NCBI GenBank assembly: GCA_900549295.1
Contig: URNG01000006.1
Location: 1-50,883, forward strand
Direction: 5' to 3'
Source of the DNA: an uncultured Rhodocyclaceae bacterium
GTDB taxonomy: Bacteria; Pseudomonadota; Gammaproteobacteria; Burkholderiales; Rhodocyclaceae
Length of the DNA stretch: 50,883 bases
The notes under the pieces were generated by a model, which did not search any database, was not told where the DNA came from, and saw only the letters and a list, made by a program, of their open reading frames with translations. Shown here piece after piece: positions 33,042 through 39,911 of this stretch; position 1 is the first letter of the stretch; each line of letters opens with the position of its first letter. Made by a program: the position numbers and the translations under genes.

Positions 33042-33254
33042 ATGAATGCCGAACTCACTGCGCTCGAAGACAAAATCGAACAGGTGCTTGCCCTGGTCAA
33101 GCAGTTGCGTGCCGAAAACGACGTGCTGAAGAATCAGCTCGCCACCGTGGACCACGAACGCCTGAACCTGCGCACCGCCATGGACAGCGCGCGCGAGCGC
33201 CTGACCGGACTGGTCGACCAGTTGCCCGAGAACCCCTTGCCCGAGGAAGTCTGA
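33042..33254 (+). CDS. Small ZapB-like coiled-coil protein (TIGR02449 type)
   Basis: This is a 70-residue, almost wholly helical protein (ALEDKIEQVLALVKQLRAEN ... VDHERLNLRTAMDSARERL) with heptads of Leu/Ile/Val. It precedes zapA by one base, the arrangement seen in many beta- and gammaproteobacteria, where the small protein is annotated TIGR02449 or ZapB-like. It probably helps organise the division ring with ZapA. The alternative GTG start at 33033 lies within the -10 element and is unlikely. Confidence 0.85.
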   Translation: MNAELTALEDKIEQVLALVKQLRAENDVLKNQLATVDHERLNLRTAMDSARERLTGLVDQLPENPLPEEV

Positions 33255-33255
33255 C

Positions 33256-33582
33256 ATGAGCGCCGAGCCGAATTTTCTCGACGTCAAGATCATGGGCCGC
33301 GAATACCGCGTGGCCTGCCACATCGAAGAACGCCCGGCGCTCATGGCGGCGGTCGAACTGGTCGATGGCAAGATGCGCGAAATCGCCCAGAAAACCAAGA
33401 ACACCATCGCCGAACGCGTCGCCGTCATGGCGGCCCTGAACATCGCGCACGAGCGTCTGGCCGGCAAGGAGGGCGAAGAAGGTGCGGTAATGCTTGCATC
33501 GCCTGACCTGAGGGGTAGAATTCAGGACATGGGTGCACGGTTGGACACCGTGCTGGTTTCGCAGCAGCCGCTGGACCTCTGA
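33256..33582 (+). CDS. zapA: Cell division protein ZapA
   Basis: The 108-residue protein matches ZapA. It has an N-terminal beta region (LDVKIMGREYRVACHIEERPALMAAVELVDGKM) and a long C-terminal coiled coil (TIAERVAVMAALNIAHERL). ZapA cross-links FtsZ filaments and promotes Z-ring assembly. Its position directly before 6S RNA matches the conserved zapA-ssrS order of proteobacteria. The stop codon overlaps a small stem, GAACCT/AGGTTC (33581-33586 and 33593-33598), which may mark processing toward the RNA gene. Confidence 0.94.
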   Translation: MSAEPNFLDVKIMGREYRVACHIEERPALMAAVELVDGKMREIAQKTKNTIAERVAVMAALNIAHERLAGKEGEEGAVMLASPDLRGRIQDMGARLDTVLVSQQPLDL

Positions 33583-33624
33583 ACCTTCACCGAGGTTCGA
33601 CCAGCGGCAGCGGAAAACCCGCCG

Positions 33625-33805
33625 ATTGCTCCCTGCGGTGTTTGTTAAGGCCATAGATTCCTTGAACCAATGCTGATTGGCATCGGTTGCCGACCAAAAC
33701 CTCGCTGTTGTGCGCGTTCTTCACGAACGCACCTGATGCGAAAGGAAAGCAACCACTCTGAACTCCGGTTCAGGATGCCGGCCTGACGGCACATGCGGGG
33801 ACTTC
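33625..33805 (+). ncRNA. ssrS: 6S RNA
   Basis: The segment lies directly after zapA and has the 6S layout. A 5' strand CTCCCTGCGGTGT pairs with a 3' strand ACATGCGGGG. Internally, TGAAC/GTTCA with GGATGCCGGCC corresponds to the 3' half of E. coli 6S, and a large central unpaired bubble is flanked by GC-rich stems such as TGCGCGTTC/GAACGCA. 6S RNA binds sigma-70 RNA polymerase as a promoter mimic in stationary phase. The ends are approximate to about 5 bases. A strong terminator follows at once. Confidence 0.85.
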
Positions 33806-33810
33806 ATTCA

Positions 33811-33840
33811 ACAGGTGGCAGATCGTCTGCCACCTGTTTT
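33811..33840 (+). terminator. Intrinsic terminator of 6S RNA
   Basis: ACAGGTGGCAGA (33811-33822) and TCTGCCACCTGT (33826-33837) are perfect 12-base arms with a 3-base loop, followed by TTT. It shows that the apparent coding extension of the next gene into this area is false. Confidence 0.92.
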
Positions 33841-33877
33841 CGTTTACGACATTTCAAAACATCGCGGAACATCGTCA

Positions 33878-34684
33878 ATGGCTATCGAATGGCTCGCCGC
33901 CTATCTCCTGCTGGGCGCTTTCGTCGGCTTCTTTGCCGGCCTTCTGGGCGTGGGCGGCGGCGGCATCATGGTGCCGATGCTGACGACCTTGTTCGCCGCG
34001 CAGGGTTTTCCGCCGGAGCACCTGGTGCATCTGGCGCTCGGCACCTCGATGGCGGCCATCGTGCTGACCTCCATTTCCAGCCTGCGCGCGCATCACCGCC
34101 ACGGCGCGGTGCGCTGGGAAATCGTGCGCGGCGTGACGCCGGGCGTGCTGCTGGGCACCTTTGCCGGCACTTTTCTTGCCACCCGCGCCAACAGCAGCAC
34201 CCTGGCGCTGTTCTTCGCCTGTTTCATGGCTTACGTGTCGCTGCAGATGGTGCTGAACATCAAACCCAAGCCTTCGCGCAGCCTGCCGGGCAGCCTCGGC
34301 CTGGCAGGCGTGGGCGGGTTCATCGGCGGCATTTCATCGCTGGTGGCCATCGGCGGCGGCACCTTGTCGGTGCCTTTTATGACCTGGTGCAACGTCCGGA
34401 TGCAGGAAGCCATTGGCACTTCGGCGGCCATCGGCCTGCCGATCGCGCTGGCCGGGGCAGCGGGTTACCTGATCAACGGCTGGGGCAGCGGCGGACTGCC
34501 GTCCTGGTCGGTCGGCTATGTGTATTTGCCGGCCCTGGTTCTGATCGGCCTGGTATCGACATTGACCGCGCCGCTGGGCGCGCGTCTGGCCCACCGCCTG
34601 CCAGTAGCCACCTTGAAGAAGATATTTGCCGGCGTGCTGGTGCTGCTGTCGGCAAAAATGCTGCACACCGTGCTCGGAGCCTGA
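33878..34684 (+). CDS. TauE/SafE-family membrane exporter
   Basis: From ATG 33878 the protein has 268 residues and about eight hydrophobic segments, with the family's glycine-rich GLLGVGGGGIMVPML and a second copy GGISSLVAIGGGTLSVPF. The two related halves are typical of TauE/SafE (DUF81). These proteins are proposed to export sulfite, sulfoacetate or other small anions. It stands alone between the 6S terminator and a convergent enoyl-CoA hydratase gene whose stop is immediately adjacent. The substrate is not known; a sulfur anion would fit the nearby YeeE and sulfate transport genes. Confidence 0.87.
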   Translation: MAIEWLAAYLLLGAFVGFFAGLLGVGGGGIMVPMLTTLFAAQGFPPEHLVHLALGTSMAAIVLTSISSLRAHHRHGAVRWEIVRGVTPGVLLGTFAGTFLATRANSSTLALFFACFMAYVSLQMVLNIKPKPSRSLPGSLGLAGVGGFIGGISSLVAIGGGTLSVPFMTWCNVRMQEAIGTSAAIGLPIALAGAAGYLINGWGSGGLPSWSVGYVYLPALVLIGLVSTLTAPLGARLAHRLPVATLKKIFAGVLVLLSAKMLHTVLGA

Positions 34685-35461
34685 TCAACACGCCTTGAAT
34701 TTTGGCTTGCGCTTTTCCAGAAAGGCCGCCAGCCCCTCGCGGTAGTCTTCTGTTTCCAGAAAGGCGAAAGACGCAGCTTTTTCCGCTGCGCTCAATGGCG
34801 CGCCGCTCTGCAAGCGCTTGATCCACTGCTTGTGCCAGCCCGCCACCAGGGGCGCGCCCTGGCAGATGCGCGCCACGCTGGCACTGATTTCATCGGCCAG
34901 TTCTTCCGGGGCCACGACGCGGGTGAGCAAGCCTTTTTCATAGGCTTCGGTAGCCGTCAGGATGCGTCCTTCCAGCAGGATTTCCTTGACCACCGCCGGC
35001 CCTGCCAACTGGAGCAGACCCTGCATCTCGCCGGGATACATGGAAAACCCGAGCTTGTTGATGGGCGCGCCAAAACACGAATGGCTGCTGGCGATGCGCA
35101 GATCGCAGGCGGCGGCGATTTCCAGACCGCCACCGACGCAGGCACCGCCGATCATGGCGATGGTGGGATGCGGGCAATCGGCAATCGCCTCTAGCGCAGC
35201 CGCCACTTCGGCGTGGTAGTGGAGCGCCTGTTCCAGCGTGGCACGGGCAGTGACGAATTCCTCCAGATCACCGCCCGCGGCAAAAGCTTCCTCGCCCGCG
35301 CCGCGTATGACGACGCAGCGTATTTCCCGGCTTGCCGCCAGTTCGTCCATGATTTGCCTGAGCGCGCGCCACATGGACAGGTCGATGGCGTTGAGCTTGC
35401 CCGGGTTGGACAGACTGAGGGTGGCAACGTGGCCGGCGGTATCCAGATCTATGCTGCTCAT
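34685..35461 (-). CDS. Enoyl-CoA hydratase/isomerase family protein
   Basis: From ATG 35461 the protein has 258 residues. The crotonase fold is shown by AAGGDLEEF (61-69) and GGACVGGGLEIAAACDLRIA in parts (105-124), which build the oxyanion hole. Glu114 matches one catalytic glutamate of enoyl-CoA hydratase. The second (rat Glu164, in PEILLG) is replaced by Ile134 in APINKLG. The enzyme may therefore be an isomerase, hydrolase or decarboxylase rather than a true hydratase. It is divergent from the DUF485/actP operon. Confidence 0.85.
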   Translation of the reverse strand: MSSIDLDTAGHVATLSLSNPGKLNAIDLSMWRALRQIMDELAASREIRCVVIRGAGEEAFAAGGDLEEFVTARATLEQALHYHAEVAAALEAIADCPHPTIAMIGGACVGGGLEIAAACDLRIASSHSCFGAPINKLGFSMYPGEMQGLLQLAGPAVVKEILLEGRILTATEAYEKGLLTRVVAPEELADEISASVARICQGAPLVAGWHKQWIKRLQSGAPLSAAEKAASFAFLETEDYREGLAAFLEKRKPKFKAC

Positions 35462-35497
35462 GAGTTTGCTGCGGGGTCGATGAAAAGAAAGCGGAAG

Positions 35498-35562
35498 CTT
35501 ACACCGCATGTAAGGTTATCGGCTCCTATATAAGATACAATGCCCGCGCTGTTATTTATAAT
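35498..35562. promoter_or_regulatory. Divergent control region with a dyad upstream of DUF485/actP
   Basis: CTTACA (35498-35503) and TGTAAG (35509-35514) form an inverted repeat with a 5-base spacer, a typical operator layout. Two -10-like elements face the DUF485 gene: TACAAT at 35536-35541 and a perfect TATAAT at 35557-35562. The second would leave a leader of about 14 bases carrying AAGGAG. No strong -35 was found. Confidence 0.45.
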
Positions 35563-35582
35563 TATGAATAAGGAGAATGGTT

Positions 35583-35903
35583 ATGAGCAGCGCAATGTAT
35601 GAAAGGATGCGGGACAATCCCAAATTCCAGGAGTTGGTCAGCAAGCGGGGGCGGTTCGCATGGACGCTCGCCGGGATCGTGCTGACCTTGTTTTACGGCT
35701 TCGTGCTGGTGGTGGCTTTCGCCCCCGAGTCGCTCGGCAATCCGATTGCCGAAGGTTCGCGGTGGACGGTCGGCGTCACCCTGGAGCTGTTCCTCTTCAT
35801 CTTCTTCTGGGTAACCACGGTGATTTATGTCCGCCGTGCCAACACGGAATTCGATGCCCTGTCGCAGGAAATCGTCCGCGACGCCTGGAAGGAGGAAAAG
35901 TAA
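35583..35903 (+). CDS. DUF485 family membrane protein (YjcH type)
   Basis: The 106-residue protein has two membrane segments (about 25-47 and 60-82), the charged N-terminal NPKFQELVSKRGRFAW and C-terminal VRRANTEFDALSQEIVRDAW. This is the standard partner of acetate permease in the yjcH-actP pair. ATG 35583 is chosen over 35577 because AAGGAG then lies at the right distance. Its stop TAA shares its last base with the actP start. The exact role is unknown, probably an accessory subunit. Confidence 0.92.
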   Translation: MSSAMYERMRDNPKFQELVSKRGRFAWTLAGIVLTLFYGFVLVVAFAPESLGNPIAEGSRWTVGVTLELFLFIFFWVTTVIYVRRANTEFDALSQEIVRDAWKEEK

Positions 35904-37564
35904 TGCGTAAGCTCATTTCCGCGCTGGGCCTCTTGAGCCTGTGCGCTGTTGCCGTTGCCGCCGACGCTGTCGGCGCGACGGAAAAGCAGGCGACCAACTG
36001 GCACGCCATCATCATGTTCTGCATCTTCGTGGCGCTGACCATGGGGATCACCTACTGGGCGGCCAGCCGCACCAAGTCGACGTCGGACTTCTACACGGCC
36101 GGCGGCGGCATCACCGGCTTCCAGAACGGCTTGGCGATTGCCGGCGACTACATGTCGGCAGCCACCCTGCTCGGTCTGACCGCCATGGTCTACACCTCGG
36201 GCTACGACGGCTACATCTACATGCTGTGCTTCTTCGCCGGCTGGCCCGTCATCCTGTTCCTGATGGCTGAACGCCTGCGCAACCTCGGCAAGTTCACCTT
36301 CTCCGACATCACCGCCTACCGCCTCGACCAGGGCCGGGTGCGCACCATGGCTGCGATTTCCTCGCTGACCGTGGTCTGCTTCTACCTGATCGCGCAGATG
36401 GTCGGCGCCGGCCAGCTCATCAAGTTGCTGTTCGGTCTGGACTACAACATCGCCATCTTCGTGGTCGGCATCCTGATGATGGTGTACGTCACCTTCGGCG
36501 GCATGGTCGCCACCACCTGGGTGCAGATCATCAAGGCCGTCATGCTGCTCTCCGGCGGCACGCTGGTGATGCTGCTGGCGATGAACGAATTCGGTTTCTC
36601 GTACCAGAAGCTGGTCGATCAGGCGATGTCGGTGCACAAACTGGGCGAGCGCATGATGCACCCCGGTTCCCTGCTGGCCGATCCGGTCACTGCCATCTCG
36701 CTCGGCCTGGGCCTGATGTTCGGTACCGCCGGCCTGCCGCACATCCTGATGCGCTTCTTCACCGTGACCGACGCCAAGGAAGCCCGCAAGTCGGTGCTCT
36801 ACGCTTCCGGTTTCGTGGCCTACTTCTTCAACGTCATCTTCTTCATGGGCCTGGCTGCCATCATCATCGTCGGCCAGAACCCGGACTTCTTCGAAGGCGG
36901 CGACATCACCAGCAAGCTGGTCGGCGGCGGCAACATGGTTGCCATGCACCTGGCCAAGGCGGTCGGCGGCAACATGCTGCTCGGCTTCCTCGCTGCAGTG
37001 GCCTTCGCCACCATCCTGGCGGTGGTGTCCGGTCTGGCGCTGGCGGGCGCTTCGGCGATTTCGCACGATATCTACGCCCGAGTCATCAAGAAAGGGACGG
37101 CTTCGGAAGCGTCGGAAATCCGCGTCTCCAAGATCGCCACGATCTGCCTCGGCTTCGTCGCCATCGTGCTCGGCATCATGTTCGAGAAGATGAACATCGC
37201 CTTCATGGTCGGTCTGGCTTTCGGCGTTGCGGCAGCAGCCAACTTCCCGGTGCTGATCCTCTCCATGTACTGGAAGGGCCTGACCACGCGCGGCGCGCTG
37301 CTGGGCGGCTACGGCGGCCTGATTTCGGCGGTGCTGTTCGTGCTCTTCTCGAAGTCGGTATGGGTCGACGTGCTGGGCAATGCCGCCCCGCTGTTCCCCT
37401 ACACCCAGCCGGCGCTGTTCGCCATGCCGATCGCCTTCCTGCTCGCCTGGATCGGCTCGACCACCGACAGCAGCGCTCGCGCCAAGTCGGAAATCGAAGC
37501 CTTCGACGACCAGTACGTCCGCGCCCAGACGGGTTACGGCGCTGCGGGTGCCGCCAAGCACTAA
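35903..37564 (+). CDS. actP: Cation/acetate symporter ActP
   Basis: The 553-residue protein starts at ATG 35903, overlapping the DUF485 stop by one base. It has a signal-like first segment (cleavage near VAVAAD) and about 13 membrane helices. Typical SSS-family features of ActP are TSDFYTAGGGITGFQNGLAIAGDYMSAA (in parts) and FGTAGLPHILMRFFTV. It takes up acetate and other short carboxylates with a cation. With acetyl-CoA and PHB metabolism (phaM) it fits an organism living on short-chain fatty acids. Confidence 0.94.
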   Translation: MRKLISALGLLSLCAVAVAADAVGATEKQATNWHAIIMFCIFVALTMGITYWAASRTKSTSDFYTAGGGITGFQNGLAIAGDYMSAATLLGLTAMVYTSGYDGYIYMLCFFAGWPVILFLMAERLRNLGKFTFSDITAYRLDQGRVRTMAAISSLTVVCFYLIAQMVGAGQLIKLLFGLDYNIAIFVVGILMMVYVTFGGMVATTWVQIIKAVMLLSGGTLVMLLAMNEFGFSYQKLVDQAMSVHKLGERMMHPGSLLADPVTAISLGLGLMFGTAGLPHILMRFFTVTDAKEARKSVLYASGFVAYFFNVIFFMGLAAIIIVGQNPDFFEGGDITSKLVGGGNMVAMHLAKAVGGNMLLGFLAAVAFATILAVVSGLALAGASAISHDIYARVIKKGTASEASEIRVSKIATICLGFVAIVLGIMFEKMNIAFMVGLAFGVAAAANFPVLILSMYWKGLTTRGALLGGYGGLISAVLFVLFSKSVWVDVLGNAAPLFPYTQPALFAMPIAFLLAWIGSTTDSSARAKSEIEAFDDQYVRAQTGYGAAGAAKH

Positions 37565-37586
37565 GCACTTCCTGCTTTTTCAAAAA

Positions 37587-37618
37587 CCCTGACCGGTTTG
37601 CCGGTCAGGGTTTTTTTT
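37587..37618 (+). terminator. Intrinsic terminator of actP
   Basis: CCCTGACCGG (37587-37596) and CCGGTCAGGG (37601-37610) form a perfect 10-base stem with a TTTG loop, followed by eight T. This cuts the actP transcript off from the stress operon downstream. Confidence 0.95.
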
Positions 37619-37677
37619 GCCATTTTCCAGCACAACCGGGTATTAATCAGCGGCAAATGTCATATCATGGCGCAATG

Positions 37678-37721
37678 GGGAGCTGGACATAAAATGTCTT
37701 GACATCTTATGTCCAGCTCCC
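37678..37721. promoter_or_regulatory. 44-bp palindrome upstream of the PspA/flotillin/AAA+ operon
   Basis: GGGAGCTGGACATAA (37678-37692) and TTATGTCCAGCTCCC (37707-37721) pair perfectly over 15 bases. The inner ATGTC/GACAT also pair, leaving a TT centre and one A/C mismatch. An extra ATGTCA half-site lies at 37657-37662. It lacks a T-run and follows a separate terminator, so it is more likely an operator than a terminator. It overlaps the -35 hexamer of the predicted promoter, a position suited to repression. Confidence 0.75.
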
Positions 37722-37727
37722 TAATCT
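37699..37727 (+). promoter_or_regulatory. Predicted sigma-70 promoter of the stress operon
   Basis: A consensus -35 TTGACA (37699-37704) stands in the centre of the palindrome. A weaker -10 TAATCT (37722-37727) follows after exactly 17 bases. The expected start is near 37734, leaving a leader of about 24 bases with GCGAGG before ATG 37758. No PspF/sigma-54 site was recognised. Confidence 0.5.
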
Positions 37728-37757
37728 AGATACCGCAAATCAATAAGCGAGGATGAC

Positions 37758-38177
37758 ATGGAAAATGCACTGCACGAAAAACTGGCGGGCCTGGATGTGC
37801 TGGTCAGCGGCCTGATGGGGGGACTCGCTGTACATTTGCATCCCATCTCCGGGCCGGTACCGGTCGTTCAAGTCAGCATCGAGGAACGCGAAGAATTGCC
37901 GATCTTCATCACCAGTTCGGATTCGCAAATCCTGTGCCTGTGCTACTTGTGGAACGAGAACGAAGTCATGCCAGCGCGGCGCACGGAACTGCTCGAAACG
38001 CTGCTCGACCTCAACCCGTCGGTACCGCTTTCCGCATTTGGCCGCATCGGCGATCGCTACATCCTGTCCGGTGCCCTGGCACATGATGCCGATTGCGCCG
38101 ACATTGCCCAGGATATCGCCGCCCTGAGCGACAACGCCCTGGACGCCCTGGACGCCCTGTCCGAATTTCTGCAGTAA
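37758..38177 (+). CDS. yjfI: DUF2170 family protein (YjfI-like)
   Basis: The 139-residue soluble acidic protein resembles E. coli YjfI (DUF2170), with VVQVSIEEREELPIFITSSDSQILC, WNENEV and the acidic C-terminal helix. No enzyme motif is seen. In E. coli, yjfI stands directly before yjfJ (a PspA homologue), and the same order holds here with 11 bases between the genes. It is the first gene of a seven-gene operon. A role as a small partner or regulator of the PspA-like protein is inferred from that conserved pairing. Confidence 0.82.
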   Translation: MENALHEKLAGLDVLVSGLMGGLAVHLHPISGPVPVVQVSIEEREELPIFITSSDSQILCLCYLWNENEVMPARRTELLETLLDLNPSVPLSAFGRIGDRYILSGALAHDADCADIAQDIAALSDNALDALDALSEFLQ

Positions 38178-38188
38178 AGGAGATGAAC

Positions 38189-38896
38189 ATGTCTGTGATC
38201 AAGAAAGTAGTGACCCTGTTGCGCGGCAGTGCCCGCGAACTCGCCGAGAATGTCGTCGACGCCAACGCCACCCGCATTTACGAACAAGAAATCATCGACG
38301 CCAAGCAGAGCATTCTGGAGGCACGCAACAGCCTGGCCGGCGTCATGGCACAGGAAATGCAAAGCACCCGGGCGATCGGTCGTCTCGAAAACGAAATCGC
38401 ACGTTACGAAGGCTTGGCCCTGGAAGCCCTGGAAAAATCCCAGGAAAGCCTCGCCGAGGAAGTTGCCGGCAAAGTGGCTGCGCTCGAACTTGAGCTTGAG
38501 GAGCAACGCAAAGCGCAGACTTCGTTTGCTGACCAAGTGAGCAAGCTGAAGGAACTGATCAAGGCATCAGAAGCGAAGATTCGCGAACACGAGCGTGAAA
38601 TCGCCATCGCCAAAACCACCGAAAGCGTCTACAAGGCAACCCAATCGATTTCCGACAATATTGGCAACAGCGGCTCACGCTTGGCCAGTGCGCGCGAATC
38701 GCTGGAGCGCATCAAACAACGTCACGAGCATATGGCTGACCGCATGCAGGCAGCCGATCAGCTCGATCGGGAACTGGGCGAAAGAGCGCTGGCCACGAAG
38801 CTGGCCGAGGCGGGGATCGGCCAGGATGCCGATCGGCAACGCAAGGTCATGGAACGCATCCGGGCGCGCCAGGCAAAACCGAACGCAACCCCATGA
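38189..38896 (+). CDS. yjfJ: PspA/IM30 (ESCRT-III-like) family protein, YjfJ type
   Basis: The 235-residue protein is almost all alpha-helical coiled coil (about 25-200), beginning MSVIKKVVTLLRGSARELAE with the family's IYEQEIIDAKQSILEARNSLA. PspA proteins form membrane-bound helical polymers that seal or stabilise damaged inner membrane. It lacks the usual N-terminal amphipathic FSRFADIV helix of E. coli PspA, and ends in a Lys/Arg/Pro tail, as YjfJ-type members do. AAGGAG precedes ATG 38189. The stop overlaps the next gene (ATGA). No pspBC or pspF is nearby, so control must differ from the classical Psp response. Confidence 0.9.
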   Translation: MSVIKKVVTLLRGSARELAENVVDANATRIYEQEIIDAKQSILEARNSLAGVMAQEMQSTRAIGRLENEIARYEGLALEALEKSQESLAEEVAGKVAALELELEEQRKAQTSFADQVSKLKELIKASEAKIREHEREIAIAKTTESVYKATQSISDNIGNSGSRLASARESLERIKQRHEHMADRMQAADQLDRELGERALATKLAEAGIGQDADRQRKVMERIRARQAKPNATP

Positions 38897-39234
38897 GCGT
38901 CACCCGCAAGCCGACACGCTGGCAAAGTTCGGATGCGGCGCTCAAGGCCGTGCAGGTCGCTTTCGATGTCGAGGAAAAAGTGCTTGAGACGGTGCGCCGC
39001 ACCGCTTTTGAGGCAAACCGTTCAACCTCCGACCAGATTCGCCACTTGCTCGGCCTGCCCACCGCCAGCCGTCCCAAGCGACCACGGCTGACCGTGTCGC
39101 TGACCGCTGCCGATTACGCTTTACTCGCCGAGCGCTACCGCCTTGCCGCCGATGATCGACTGGCGATCAAGGAACGCGTAACCCGGGTTCTGATTGAATT
39201 TGCCCATTCGCAGAAAGAAGGACGGGTGCCATGA
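38893..39234 (+). CDS. Small protein with two predicted ribbon-helix-helix units in tandem
   Basis: The 113-residue product has no family that I recognise. Residues 20-54 (VQVAFDVEEKVLETVRRTAF then STSDQIRHLLGL) read as strand-helix-helix with the Ser-Thr-Ser helix cap usual in ribbon-helix-helix proteins. Residues 65-104 (RLTVSLTAADYALLAERYRL then IKERVTRVLIEF) repeat the pattern after a basic SRPKRPR linker. A single chain could thus form the two-ribbon DNA-binding unit that normally needs a dimer. Overlaps of 4 bases on both sides embed it in the operon. It is a candidate autoregulator, but this is inference. Confidence 0.65.
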   Translation: MSVTRKPTRWQSSDAALKAVQVAFDVEEKVLETVRRTAFEANRSTSDQIRHLLGLPTASRPKRPRLTVSLTAADYALLAERYRLAADDRLAIKERVTRVLIEFAHSQKEGRVP

Positions 39235-39872
39235 TCAGTTTCCTCGACGCCGCAACCTCTTTCCCCAGCATCATCTACACGGTATTGCTCGGCGTGGTCC
39301 TGGTGTATTGGCTGCTCTCTTTCATTGGCATCGTCGACACCGATTCCGGCCTGGCCATGGAAGCCGAACTGCATGCCGATGCCGACGCCAGCGAAATTGG
39401 CGATCTGGCCAGTTATCTGGTCGGCCTGGGGCTTAACGGCGTGCCATTTTCCGTCGTCTGCAGCTTGCTCGTGCTGACCGCCTGGACCATCACCTGTCTC
39501 GTGGCGATGTGGGTGCTGCCGCTGGTGCCGACCAGTCTGCTGCGCAATGTCGCCGGGTTGATCGTCATGCCCATCGCCCTGGCTCTGGCCATTCCCGTCA
39601 CCGCCCGCCTGATCCGCCCCTTGCGCGGACTCTTCGTGACCCATTCCGCCATCTCCAATACCGCCCTCGTCGGCCAAGTGTGCAAGGTACTGAGCACCTT
39701 GGTCGATGAAAAATTCGGGCGAGCCGAAGTCGCCATGCGCGGTACGCCAGTGAATATCCGGGTCTGGGCAGAAACGCCGAACACACTGAACAAAGGCTCG
39801 CAGGCCCGCATCCTCGACTACGACGAGGCAAGCGCACGTTATCTGATCGCCGCCGACGAACGCGACGATTGA
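39231..39872 (+). CDS. yqiJ: YqiJ-like membrane protein with C-terminal OB fold
   Basis: The 213-residue protein has membrane segments at about 13-33, 75-98 and 105-125, with an acidic periplasmic or loop region between the first two. The C-terminal OB-like domain (about 145-210) includes GQVCKVLSTLVDEKFGRAEVAM and GSQARILDYDEASARYLI. This is the architecture of E. coli YqiJ, which is encoded directly before the flotillin YqiK and is an NfeD-like partner. The start overlaps the previous stop (ATGA). It likely anchors or regulates the flotillin. Confidence 0.88.
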   Translation: MISFLDAATSFPSIIYTVLLGVVLVYWLLSFIGIVDTDSGLAMEAELHADADASEIGDLASYLVGLGLNGVPFSVVCSLLVLTAWTITCLVAMWVLPLVPTSLLRNVAGLIVMPIALALAIPVTARLIRPLRGLFVTHSAISNTALVGQVCKVLSTLVDEKFGRAEVAMRGTPVNIRVWAETPNTLNKGSQARILDYDEASARYLIAADERDD

Positions 39873-39911
39873 TTCCTTTCAATTCATTCGAACTTAAACA
39901 AGGAGAAATTC

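Noticed and set aside
33815..33877. N-terminal extension of the TauE/SafE gene (ADRLPPVFVYDISKH)
   Set aside because: It is encoded by the second half of the 6S RNA terminator, so it cannot be part of the normal gene.
37678..37721. Palindrome as a second actP terminator
   Set aside because: A strong terminator already lies at 37587-37618, and the palindrome has no T-run and contains a consensus -35.
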